Of a stretch of 64,000 nucleotides of DNA, positions 51,617 to 59,836 are shown piece by piece. The stretch comes from Mannheimia glucosida (GTDB lineage: Bacteria; Pseudomonadota; Gammaproteobacteria; Enterobacterales; Pasteurellaceae): NCBI RefSeq assembly GCF_046267875.1, contig NZ_CP176502.1, positions 1,550,001 to 1,614,000 of the forward strand. Reading direction: 5' to 3'. The position numbers were made by a program, and so were the translations under genes. Each line of letters opens with the position of its first letter. Within the stretch, counting starts at the first letter, position 1. Below the pieces are notes generated by a model. It saw only the letters and a list, made by a program, of their open reading frames with translations. It did not search any database and was not told the origin of the DNA.

Positions 51617-53287
51617 TTAGAACGCTACGCTTTCTTTTAAGCTGACAGTTAAGTTAAATACAAGGTTGTCTGCCGAACCATCTTTGCTGTCTAAGCAGTA
51701 GTAACCTTCACGCTCGAATTGATAGCCTTGTTCGGGTTTGGCTTGTGCTAAACTTGGCTCAACAAAACCATGCTTAACCACTAATGATTCAGGATTTAGC
51801 ACCGCATTGATGTCTTCTTCCGCACCCGGGTTTGGTACGGTAAATAGGCGGTCGTAAATGCGAAACTCTGCCGGTTTGTTATCTTCAGCCGATACCCAAT
51901 GAATCACGCCTTTTACTTTGCGACCGTCAGCCGGGTTTTTGCCTAATGTATCCGGGTCGTATGTGCAAAAAATAGTTGAAATTCGACCGCTTGCATCTTT
52001 CTCCACACGTTCGGCCTTAATCACATAGGCATTGCGTAAACGCACTTCTTTACCTAAGACCAAGCGTTTATATTGCTTATTGGCTTCTTCACGGAAGTCG
52101 GCTTCATCGATATAAATCTCACGGGTGAACGGTAAATCACGCTCGCCAAGCTCCGGACGATTCGGGTGATTAGGGGCTTTTAAGATTTCCTTTTCACCGA
52201 AGTTTTCAATCACTACTCGAACCGGGTTAATCACCGCCATCGCGCGTGGTGCGTTTTCATTTAAATCTTCACGAATACAAGCCTCAAGTGCAGAGTATTC
52301 AACCACGTTATCTTGCTTGGTTACCCCAATACGGCGACAAAATTCACGTAAAGATGCTGGAGTATAACCACGGCGGCGTAAGCCGGAAATGGTTGGCATA
52401 CGAGGGTCATTCCAACCATCAACAATGCCATCTGTGACTAATTTTAATAATTTACGCTTAGAGGTTAAAGTGCCTTCTAAATTTAAACGTGAAAATTCGT
52501 ATTGGTGCGGTAATGGTCTTTCAATCGAAATATTGTCCAGCACCCAATCATATAGGCGGCGGTTATCTTGGAACTCCAACGTACATAGCGAGTGGGTGAT
52601 TCGCTCAATCGCATCGGAAATGCAGTGGGTAAAATCGTACATCGGGTAGATGCACCATTTATCACCGGTTTGATGGTGGTGAGCAAATTTCACACGGTAA
52701 AGCACCGGATCTCGCATTACAATAAACGGAGAAGCCATATCAATTTTTGCTCTCAAGCAGGCTTTCCCTTCCGCAAACTCTCCGTTTTTCATTTTTTCGA
52801 ATAACGCTAAGTTTTCTTCCACGCTACGATCACGGTAAGGGCTGTTTTTGCCCGGCTCGGTTAAAGTACCACGGTATTCACGCATTTCATCAGGCGATAA
52901 TTCATCAACATAGGCTAATCCTTTGTTGATTAACTCAATCGCGTAGCCATAAAGCTGGTCGAAATAGTCTGAGGCATAACGAGGCTCACCCTCCCATTTA
53001 AAACCTAGCCACTCCACATCTTGCTTAATTGAATCTACATATTCCACGTCTTCTTTAACCGGATTGGTGTCATCAAAACGCAAGTTACATAAACCGTTAT
53101 AATCTTGAGCGATACCAAAGTTTAAGCAGATCGATTTAGCGTGTCCGATATGCAAATAACCGTTTGGCTCAGGCGGGAAACGGGTGTAAACATTGTTGTG
53201 CTTTCCGCTTGCTAAATCTTCATCAATAATATGGGTAATAAAATTGGCTCGAGTGCCAGTTTCTGCCGTTAAAATTTCTTCGCTCAT
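51617..53287 (-). CDS. glnS: Glutaminyl-tRNA synthetase
   Basis: A 556-aa class I synthetase (E. coli 554 aa). The HIGH motif appears in FPPEPNGYLHIGHAKS near residues 35-50 and the KMSKS-like loop in GTLTSKRKLLKL near 262-273, with the C-terminal anticodon-binding beta barrels. The frame is open to 53308, but the ATG at 53287 starts the normal N-terminus (MSEEILTAETGTRANF). A 139-base gap separates it from the SnoaL-like gene. Confidence 0.96.
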   Translation of the reverse strand: MSEEILTAETGTRANFITHIIDEDLASGKHNNVYTRFPPEPNGYLHIGHAKSICLNFGIAQDYNGLCNLRFDDTNPVKEDVEYVDSIKQDVEWLGFKWEGEPRYASDYFDQLYGYAIELINKGLAYVDELSPDEMREYRGTLTEPGKNSPYRDRSVEENLALFEKMKNGEFAEGKACLRAKIDMASPFIVMRDPVLYRVKFAHHHQTGDKWCIYPMYDFTHCISDAIERITHSLCTLEFQDNRRLYDWVLDNISIERPLPHQYEFSRLNLEGTLTSKRKLLKLVTDGIVDGWNDPRMPTISGLRRRGYTPASLREFCRRIGVTKQDNVVEYSALEACIREDLNENAPRAMAVINPVRVVIENFGEKEILKAPNHPNRPELGERDLPFTREIYIDEADFREEANKQYKRLVLGKEVRLRNAYVIKAERVEKDASGRISTIFCTYDPDTLGKNPADGRKVKGVIHWVSAEDNKPAEFRIYDRLFTVPNPGAEEDINAVLNPESLVVKHGFVEPSLAQAKPEQGYQFEREGYYCLDSKDGSADNLVFNLTVSLKESVAF

Positions 53288-53447
53288 AGTTCTCTCTAAA
53301 TGTATCAATAAAAATAACGGATTATTCTACACTTAATTGAAACAGACTTAAAGACTAAAGCAAAATTCCTCGGTTTCCTCCAAAGAATTTTGCTGTTTTA
53401 GTAAGATGAAATGGAATTGCAAATTTTTAGCTAAAGTTAACCGCTTG

Positions 53448-53891
53448 TTATTGACTGATTTCACGGCTTTCGCTGATCATAAAATTCGCAATCCGTTTGG
53501 CAATCAACCATTTGCCCTCTTGTTTAACGTAGGTATCGGCATAACGCACGCTGTGATCGTGCAAGATCTCTTTGCCCTCTTTGGTTTCTACCAGTTTCAC
53601 CGCACAATAGTTGATCGCAGTGGCGTTATTTTCATCAATAAAAGTCACCGTATGCTGACCGTTTAAATGATAAACGCGGTGAAATGGCGTTAAAAAGGTG
53701 GTAAACACCTGTTCGATTTCCGCCACACCGTGCATTTCAAACACTAATTTGCCGCCAATGTAGGTATGCACAATCGCATCGGGCGTAAAAAGCAGCATCT
53801 GCTCGGCAACCTTTTTTTCATCGGCAAGGTTGGAGAAGGTATCTACTAAGTCTTTCAGTGCTAAACGATCTTGGATTTGTTGTAAGTTCAT
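53448..53891 (-). CDS. SnoaL/NTF2-like protein
   Basis: A 147-aa SnoaL_4/NTF2-like cone-shaped protein: NLQQIQDRLALKDLVDTFSNLADEKK at the N-terminus, HTVTFIDENNATAINYCAVKLVE in the sheet and RYADTYVKQEGKWLIAKR near the end. Members are isomerases, hydratases or ligand-binding proteins; the reaction is unknown. It follows the NmrA-like gene by 50 bases on the same strand and probably forms an operon with it. Confidence 0.82.
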   Translation of the reverse strand: MNLQQIQDRLALKDLVDTFSNLADEKKVAEQMLLFTPDAIVHTYIGGKLVFEMHGVAEIEQVFTTFLTPFHRVYHLNGQHTVTFIDENNATAINYCAVKLVETKEGKEILHDHSVRYADTYVKQEGKWLIAKRIANFMISESREISQ

Positions 53892-53941
53892 TGTGTTTTC
53901 CTTCTGATTTTTGCAAATTTTCTTTGGTTTTTCACCGCTTG

Positions 53942-54517
53942 TTAGGCTGCAATACCAACACTTTCACGGATTTCGCTGTTTTCACGCAAAATGCGAACCA
54001 CAAAATCGGCAATGGATTTGCGGGAAACATTATGCCCTTTGAACGGTTCGCCTTTGTGAGTCAGTTGATATTGCACTTCCGAACCGTTGGTAAACCAGCC
54101 CGGGCGAACAAGGGTATAATCCAACTCGCTGGCTTCAATCACGGCTGCCGATTGGCGGTAAGGCTCTAAAATTGCCCCGTGATCTTCGCCGGTTTCGCCA
54201 TAAATCCCCATTGAGCTAATCCAAACCAAGCGTTTTACCTGAGCGTTATTCATTGCTTTCACCATATTTTCCGCCATCGCTTTTAAGTCGCCGGCAAGTC
54301 CAGCGTAAACGGCATCAACGCCTTGCATTGCTTGGGTTAATGCGTGGAAATCCAACACATCGCCTTGTACGATTTTGACGCGTTCACTTTGAAATTTCGC
54401 TACCGACTGTGGACGACGGACGAAAAGAGTTAATTGCACATTGTCATCTTTTAGAAGTTCAGGAATAACGACATTCGCAAGGCTACCGCTTGCCCCTAAA
54501 ATTAAGATCTGTTTCAT
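53942..54517 (-). CDS. NAD(P)-binding oxidoreductase, NmrA/atypical SDR type
   Basis: A 191-aa Rossmann-fold protein: GASGSLANVVIPELL near residues 8-22 is the dinucleotide-binding loop, VKIVQGDVLDF places the conserved Asp, and RLVWISSMGIYG and YTLVRPGWFTNG follow. It is short for an SDR, which fits the NmrA/NAD(P)H-binding group. It is divergent from a LysR regulator and heads the two-gene operon with the SnoaL-like gene. Substrate unknown; a redox or electrophile stress role is inferred. Confidence 0.83.
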   Translation of the reverse strand: MKQILILGASGSLANVVIPELLKDDNVQLTLFVRRPQSVAKFQSERVKIVQGDVLDFHALTQAMQGVDAVYAGLAGDLKAMAENMVKAMNNAQVKRLVWISSMGIYGETGEDHGAILEPYRQSAAVIEASELDYTLVRPGWFTNGSEVQYQLTHKGEPFKGHNVSRKSIADFVVRILRENSEIRESVGIAA

Positions 54518-54623
54518 TGCTGTTCTCCATTGAATGAAACAAGTATAGCGATGTAGATTGCATTTGATTAGTGGGGTAAAATTGTTTGAAGTAATGAGAA
54601 AAATTCATTAATAAGGTGGTTAA

Positions 54624-55514
54624 ATGAAAGAAAACCTCAACGATTTAAGAGCCTTTTTGCTGGTGGCGCAAACGGGCAGTTTTACCAAAGCGGCGGCGCA
54701 GATGGGCGTGTCGCAGTCGGCGTTGTCGCACAGCATTCGGGGGATTGAAGAGAGGTTGAAAATCAAGCTGTTTCATCGCACCACTCGCAGCATTTCAACC
54801 ACTGAGGCAGGGGAGCGGTTGTATCAAAGGTTGTTACCGCTGTTTGATGAAATCGATCAAGAAGTGAACGGGCTGAGTGAGTTTCGCAATGCGTTAAAAG
54901 GTGGGCTGAGAATTAACGGCAACGAACACGTTTTTCGTGATGTGTTGGCAGATAAATTCGCTGAATTTGCTAAACGCTACCCTGAAGTGGCGTTGGAACT
55001 GGCGGCGGAAGATCGCTTTGTAGATATTGTCGCCGAGCGTTTTGATGCCGGCATTCGGCTTGGGGTAGATGTGGCGAAAGATATGATTGCACTACGCATT
55101 TCGCCCGATGTGAAAATGACCGCAGCTGCCAGCCCCAACTATTTGGCACAGCACGGCACGCCGAAAACGCCCTTTGATTTAACTGAACACCATTGCCTCA
55201 AACATCGTCTTGCGACATTGGGCGGCATTCTGGCGTGGGAATTTCGGGATCCCATCACCAAGAAAATCGTTAAATTCCAACCGCAGGGCAATCTTACTGC
55301 CAATAACGGCTTATTGCTGAAACACTATGCCAAGCAAGGTTTAGGCATTCTTTGGAGTCCGCAAGACAGTATTCAAACCGAGTTGGATAACGGCAGCCTT
55401 GTGCCGATTTTAACTGACTGGGCAATGCAGTATGAGGGTTATCATCTCTATTACCCCAACCGTCGCCAAAATTCGCCTTTGTTGAAAGTGTTAATTGATG
55501 CGCTGAGAGGATAG
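54624..55514 (+). CDS. LysR-family transcriptional regulator
   Basis: A 296-aa LysR-type regulator. The winged HTH is at 1-60 (LNDLRAFLLVAQTGSFTKA and MGVSQSALSHSIRGIEERL), and the periplasmic-binding-like effector domain fills 90-290. It is intact, unlike the LysR gene at 16.6 kb. It is divergent from the NmrA-like gene across 106 bases, the usual layout for a regulator and its target. Its DNA is visibly richer in GC and in CpG-type codons than the neighbouring core genes, which suggests transfer. Confidence 0.88.
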   Translation: MKENLNDLRAFLLVAQTGSFTKAAAQMGVSQSALSHSIRGIEERLKIKLFHRTTRSISTTEAGERLYQRLLPLFDEIDQEVNGLSEFRNALKGGLRINGNEHVFRDVLADKFAEFAKRYPEVALELAAEDRFVDIVAERFDAGIRLGVDVAKDMIALRISPDVKMTAAASPNYLAQHGTPKTPFDLTEHHCLKHRLATLGGILAWEFRDPITKKIVKFQPQGNLTANNGLLLKHYAKQGLGILWSPQDSIQTELDNGSLVPILTDWAMQYEGYHLYYPNRRQNSPLLKVLIDALRG

Positions 55515-55523
55515 GTAAAAAAT

Positions 55524-55566
55524 AAGCGGTCGTTTTTAGCAAAAAATTGACCAAAAACGACCGCTT
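55524..55566. terminator. Paired uptake-signal terminator between LysR gene and efp
   Basis: AAGCGGTCGTTTTT (55524-55537) pairs with AAAAACGACCGCTT (55553-55566), a 14-bp stem with T/A runs built in, serving both converging genes. Confidence 0.85.
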
Positions 55567-55581
55567 GTAGAAGGAGTTAAA

Positions 55582-56148
55582 TTATTTCACACGAGAAACA
55601 TATTCGCCTGAACGGGTATCCACACGGATAACTTCACCGATTTGAACGAATAAAGGCACGTTTACCACCGCACCGGTGCTTAATGTTGCCGGTTTACCGC
55701 CTGTACCTGCAGTATCGCCTTTTAAGCCCGGGTCGGTTTCGACGATTTCTAACTCAACGAAGTTTGGTGGTGTGACTGCAATCGCTGAACCGTTCCATAA
55801 AGTCACGATACATTCTGCATTATCAACTAACCATTTTACGTTGTCGCCTAACGCTTTTTCATCTACTGAGATTTGTTCAAAGGTTTCAGGGTGCATAAAG
55901 TACCAGAAATCGCCATCGCTGTAAGAGTAGTTGTAGTTAGAATCTACTACATCAGCCGCTTCAACAGAAGTGCCTGATTTGAAGTTGATCTCTAATACTT
56001 TGCCAGAGATTAATTTACGGATTTTAGTACGGGTAAATGCTTGGCCTTTACCCGGTTTTACGAATTCGTTTTCAACGATTACACAAGGTTCGCCATCTTG
56101 AATAAATTTTAAACCTTTTTTAAAGTCGTTAGTGCTGTAGCTAGCCAT
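55582..56148 (-). CDS. efp: Elongation factor P
   Basis: A 188-aa translation factor that relieves stalling at polyproline stretches. Three beta-barrel domains; the modification site is Lys34 in VKPGKGQAF, and the ending GEVIRVDTRSGEYVSRVK is typical. Lys34 is beta-lysylated by EpmA after EpmB makes beta-lysine; epmB lies 790 bases away in the opposite direction. epmA is not in the window. GAGG precedes the ATG. Confidence 0.97.
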   Translation of the reverse strand: MASYSTNDFKKGLKFIQDGEPCVIVENEFVKPGKGQAFTRTKIRKLISGKVLEINFKSGTSVEAADVVDSNYNYSYSDGDFWYFMHPETFEQISVDEKALGDNVKWLVDNAECIVTLWNGSAIAVTPPNFVELEIVETDPGLKGDTAGTGGKPATLSTGAVVNVPLFVQIGEVIRVDTRSGEYVSRVK

Positions 56149-56314
56149 TATTTCCTCAATTATTTAAAAAATAACAATAAATTAACAAATTTTGAACCCA
56201 ACCCTATTGGGTTTGTCAAAAAGAGCCATATAATAACCTAAATTCACAAAATTAGCGAAAGATCTCTTGCGATTTTTGCTATAATTTTTCAAACTTTATT
56301 GATAAGGAATGAGA

Positions 56315-56884
56315 ATGAAAAAACTGATTACTCTTTCTGCGATTTTAGCCGTTTCTGTTGCAACCGTGGCAGAGGCAAAGCGTGGAGGCGGGAGTTTCCG
56401 TTCTGTTAGCCCGTCAAGAGCGGTAGTAACTAAGCCGGTGACTTCCCAAAAATCAACCACAAACCAGCAAACGCAACAAAAAGATGCTACTTTTGCGAAT
56501 ACACCAAACAGTGCAACTGCCCAGCCACAAGTGCGTCAAGGCAGTACGATGGCAAATGTAGCGATGGGGGCAGCAGCCGGTTATATTTTAGGTGATATGA
56601 TGTCATCGAATGCACACGCCAATCAGCCTAGCCAGCCGGCGGGTGCAAATGCACAAGCGGTCAATTCTGCTGAAAATGTTGCAAACGCGTCAGCACCTGC
56701 TATTGCGGAATTTAAGAGTATTGGCGGTCAAATCGATCCGTTTTTAGTAGAAAAAACCGATGGTTATCGCCGTTATTGTATTTCAGGCGTGCAATACCTA
56801 GTCGCTGCACAAGGTGTACAAACCTCACCAACTGTAATGGTTAATCCAAATGGCACGCCATTACAATGTAACTTAATTCCATAA
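56315..56884 (+). CDS. Exported hypothetical protein with Thr/Gln/Ala-rich linker
   Basis: A 189-aa secreted protein. Signal peptide MKKLITLSAILAVSVATVAEA (cleavage after AEA), then a basic GGGS patch, a Thr/Gln/Ser-rich disordered stretch (about 35-65), a hydrophobic glycine zipper-like segment (NVAMGAAAGYILGDMM near 83-98), an Ala/Asn/Pro-rich linker and a C-terminal domain with two cysteines (YRRYCISGVQYL and PLQCNLIP). The first ATG (56309) lies too near the AAGG ribosome site; 56315 fits. It is located between efp and epmB. Function unknown. Confidence 0.75.
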   Translation: MKKLITLSAILAVSVATVAEAKRGGGSFRSVSPSRAVVTKPVTSQKSTTNQQTQQKDATFANTPNSATAQPQVRQGSTMANVAMGAAAGYILGDMMSSNAHANQPSQPAGANAQAVNSAENVANASAPAIAEFKSIGGQIDPFLVEKTDGYRRYCISGVQYLVAAQGVQTSPTVMVNPNGTPLQCNLIP

Positions 56885-56937
56885 TTATTTTTATTTGCGG
56901 GCAGGCTAAAACCTGCCCCTTGTATCTACAATATTCA

Positions 56938-57930
56938 ATGCAACCAATTCAACTCAAACCGCTTTGGCTAACCGAGCTGGCTCAAGCCTTTAATAACCCT
57001 ATCGACTTATTGCAATTTCTTGAACTCAATCCAAATGATTTTGAGGGCGATATAGCTGCCCGTAAATTATTTGCTCTTCGAGTGCCAAGAATGTTCGCCG
57101 AAAAAATGGAAAAGGGTAACCCAAACGATCCGCTTTTTTTGCAAGCAATGTCTTCACAGGCGGAATTTATTGAGGCAGAGGGGTTTGTGGTAGATCCATT
57201 GGAAGAGCAACAAAGCCCGGCACCGAATATTTTACATAAATACTACAACCGTTTGTTATTTATGCTTAAAAACAGTTGTGCAATTAACTGCCGTTACTGT
57301 TTCCGCCGTCATTTCCCTTATGAGGAAGTGAAAAGCGGTAAAGCTGTGTGGCAACAGGGACTAACTTATATTGCTGAGCATCCCGAGCTGGAGGAAGTGA
57401 TTCTGTCCGGTGGTGATCCGCTAATGGCAAAAGATCAGGAATTAGATTGGATATTAACGCAATTAGAGCAGATTTCGCATATCAAAACCCTGCGTATTCA
57501 TTCACGCTTGCCGGTCGTTATTCCCAATCGAATTACGACAGAATTATGTGAACGGTTATCAAAATCTCGCTTGAATGTGGTGTTGGTTACCCATATTAAT
57601 CACGCCAATGAAATTGATGCTGTTTTTGCAAACAAAATGGCTCAACTGAAAAAAGCCGGCGTTGTATTGCTGAATCAATCGGTGATGTTAAAAGGTGTAA
57701 ACGATAATGCTCAAATCTTAAAAAGGTTAAGTGATAAACTTTTTGAATATGGGATTTTGCCTTACTATTTGCATTTATTTGATAAAGTGGCAGGGGCGAG
57801 CCATTTCTATATTGAAGATGAACAGGCTGGTGAGATTTACCGAGAATTGCAACGCATTAGCTCAGGCTATCTTGTGCCGAAGCTGGCAAGAGAAATAGCG
57901 AAAGAGCCAAATAAAATTTTGAAAGGTTAG
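56938..57930 (+). CDS. epmB: EF-P-specific lysine 2,3-aminomutase EpmB (YjeK)
   Basis: A 330-aa radical SAM enzyme making (R)-beta-lysine for EF-P. The iron-sulfur cluster cysteines are Cys114, Cys118 and Cys121 in CAINCRYCFRRHFPY, followed by LEEVILSGGDPLMAKDQEL. The PLP lysine lies in HLFDKVAGASHF near 285-296. The start ATG 56938 is preferred to an upstream TTG. It ends at a strong hairpin before the convergent asnS. Confidence 0.95.
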   Translation: MQPIQLKPLWLTELAQAFNNPIDLLQFLELNPNDFEGDIAARKLFALRVPRMFAEKMEKGNPNDPLFLQAMSSQAEFIEAEGFVVDPLEEQQSPAPNILHKYYNRLLFMLKNSCAINCRYCFRRHFPYEEVKSGKAVWQQGLTYIAEHPELEEVILSGGDPLMAKDQELDWILTQLEQISHIKTLRIHSRLPVVIPNRITTELCERLSKSRLNVVLVTHINHANEIDAVFANKMAQLKKAGVVLLNQSVMLKGVNDNAQILKRLSDKLFEYGILPYYLHLFDKVAGASHFYIEDEQAGEIYRELQRISSGYLVPKLAREIAKEPNKILKG

Positions 57931-57951
57931 CTTAAACAGAAATCAAAAAAC

Positions 57952-57985
57952 AAAAGGCGAAAATGGTAAAATTTTCGCCTTTTTT
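57952..57985 (+). terminator. Terminator of epmB
   Basis: AAAAGGCGAAAAT (57952-57964) pairs with ATTTTCGCCTTTT around six bases, followed by further T. Confidence 0.85.
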
Positions 57986-58008
57986 AACCGCTTGTTGCAA
58001 GCGGTTAA
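57983..58008 (-). terminator. Paired uptake-signal hairpin after asnS
   Basis: TTTAACCGCTTG (57983-57994) pairs with CAAGCGGTTAAA (57998-58009) with a three-base loop; on the minus strand it serves asnS. Confidence 0.7.
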
Positions 58009-58029
58009 ATTCTCTTACTTTTTTGCAAA

Positions 58030-59433
58030 TTAGAAGTTCGCATTGCGTGGAGCACGAGGGAATGGGATTACATCACGAATGTTTTGTAACCCGGTTACAT
58101 ACACGATTAAACGCTCGAAACCTAAACCGAAACCTGAGTGTGGCACTGTACCGTATTTACGCAAATCACGATACCACCAGTAATCTTCAGGGTTTAAGCC
58201 CATTTCATTCATACGCTGATCTAACACTTCTAAACGTTCTTCACGTTGAGAACCACCGATAATTTCACCGATTCCCGGAGCTAAAACGTCCATTGCGGCA
58301 ACCGTTTTGCCGTCATCATTTAAACGCATATAGAAGGCTTTGATGTCTTTTGGATAGTTTTTCACTACCACTGGCGATTTAAAGTGTTCTTCGGCTAAGA
58401 AACGCTCGTGTTCAGAGGAAAGATCGATTCCCCAAGACACCGGGAATTCAAATTCTTTGCCGGATTTCAATAAGATCTCAATCGCATCGGTGTAATCTAC
58501 TTGAGCAAATGGCGAATTGATAAAGTTTTCTAAACGACTAATCGCTTCTTTATCAACGTGTTTAACGAAAAATTCCATATCATCTTTACGTTCTGCAAGC
58601 ACCGCTTTAAACACATATTTCAGCATATCTTCGGCTAATTTTGCATTGTCGTTTAAGTCGGCAAAGGCAACTTCCGGCTCCATCATCCAGAATTCTGCAA
58701 GATGGCGAGTTGTGTTTGAGTTTTCTGCACGGAATGTCGGACCGAAAGTATAAACTTTACTTAAGGCACACGCATAGGTTTCCGCATTTAACTGGCCGGA
58801 TACGGTTAAGAACGATTCTTTACCGAAGAAATCTTGGTTAAAATCCACTTTGCCGTTTTCGCCACGAGGTAGATTTTCTAAATCCAGCGTAGAAACACGG
58901 AACATTTCACCTGCACCTTCAGTATCTGAGGCGGTAATTACAGGTGTTGCTACCCAATAGAAACCTTGCTCGTGGAAGAAACGGTGGATAGCTTGAGCTA
59001 AACAGTGACGAACACGAGCAACTGCACCGATTAAGTTCGTACGAGGGCGTAAGTGAGCGACTTCACGCAGATATTCGATAGAGTGGCGTTTCGCTGCCAT
59101 TGGGTAGGTATCAGGATCTTCCACCCAACCAAGCACTTCCACTTTACTTGCTTGTAATTCAACGGCTTGACCTTCAGCAGGGGATTCCACAACTTTACCG
59201 GTCACCACCACAGAGCAACCTGCGGTTAAACGTAATACTTCGTCATTATAATTTGGTAAATCGTTATTAATAATCGCTTGAATCGGATCAAAGCAAGAAC
59301 CATCGTAAATGCTCAAGAAAGATAAACCGGCTTTTGAATCACGGCGGGTACGCACCCAACCACGCACTGTCGCTTCTTCACCTACCGCTACTTTGCCGGA
59401 TAGGATTTCCGAAACTGTTGGAAATTTAGACAT
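58030..59433 (-). CDS. asnS: Asparaginyl-tRNA synthetase
   Basis: A 467-aa class IIb synthetase (E. coli 466 aa). An N-terminal OB-fold anticodon domain (about 18-105, VRGWVRTRRDSKAGLSFLSIYDGS) precedes class II motif 2 TFRAENSNTTRHLAEFWMMEPE near 222-243 and motif 3 GFGLGFERLIVYVTGLQNIRDV near the end. A longer frame to 59445 exists; ATG 59433 gives the known N-terminus (MSKFPTVSEI). Confidence 0.97.
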   Translation of the reverse strand: MSKFPTVSEILSGKVAVGEEATVRGWVRTRRDSKAGLSFLSIYDGSCFDPIQAIINNDLPNYNDEVLRLTAGCSVVVTGKVVESPAEGQAVELQASKVEVLGWVEDPDTYPMAAKRHSIEYLREVAHLRPRTNLIGAVARVRHCLAQAIHRFFHEQGFYWVATPVITASDTEGAGEMFRVSTLDLENLPRGENGKVDFNQDFFGKESFLTVSGQLNAETYACALSKVYTFGPTFRAENSNTTRHLAEFWMMEPEVAFADLNDNAKLAEDMLKYVFKAVLAERKDDMEFFVKHVDKEAISRLENFINSPFAQVDYTDAIEILLKSGKEFEFPVSWGIDLSSEHERFLAEEHFKSPVVVKNYPKDIKAFYMRLNDDGKTVAAMDVLAPGIGEIIGGSQREERLEVLDQRMNEMGLNPEDYWWYRDLRKYGTVPHSGFGLGFERLIVYVTGLQNIRDVIPFPRAPRNANF

Positions 59434-59445
59434 TGAATACCTCAA

Positions 59446-59836
59446 ATTCTTTATTGTGAGTTTTAATATAAGAAACGTTTCGTATTCTACAAGAAAATAG
59501 GGGGAAATATAATAATTTTACGGAATTATTTGCAAATTTGTGAGTCTATATAAGCATTGCAAGTAGTTAAATCTGATTTTGCTTGGTGTTAAAAAATTTT
59601 TTATTTTTTAATGAACTTTCGTTCAGTTAGGCAGTCTGAGTATATGTAACAGATTTATGCAAGTTTTTTTCATATTTCCTTAGGTAAGACCTCCGCCCCT
59701 TTTCGCTTTTTTTGATTAGGGGCTTTTTTTTATTTTAGCATTTGCAAATTTCTAACGGAAATTGACCGCTTGTATTCCCTCCTTTCTGCCTTACTGTGCT
59801 ACAATCACCCCAATTTTTTTCTAACAAATTGAACGA
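59446..59836. other. Intergenic region asnS-sbcB with orphan terminator
   Basis: About 390 AT-rich bases hold divergent promoters. A palindromic TGAAC-TTTC-GTTCA element sits near 59611-59624 and TATATG-type -10 near 59641. A hairpin with T-run at 59695-59731 belongs to neither flanking gene. An uptake signal lies near 59764. I see no coding ORF. Confidence 0.55.
59695..59731 (+). terminator. Orphan terminator upstream of sbcB
   Basis: GCCCCT (59695-59700) pairs with AGGGGC (59718-59723) across a long loop, followed by eight T. No plus-strand gene ends nearby, so it could end a short untranslated RNA starting near 59650. Confidence 0.5.
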
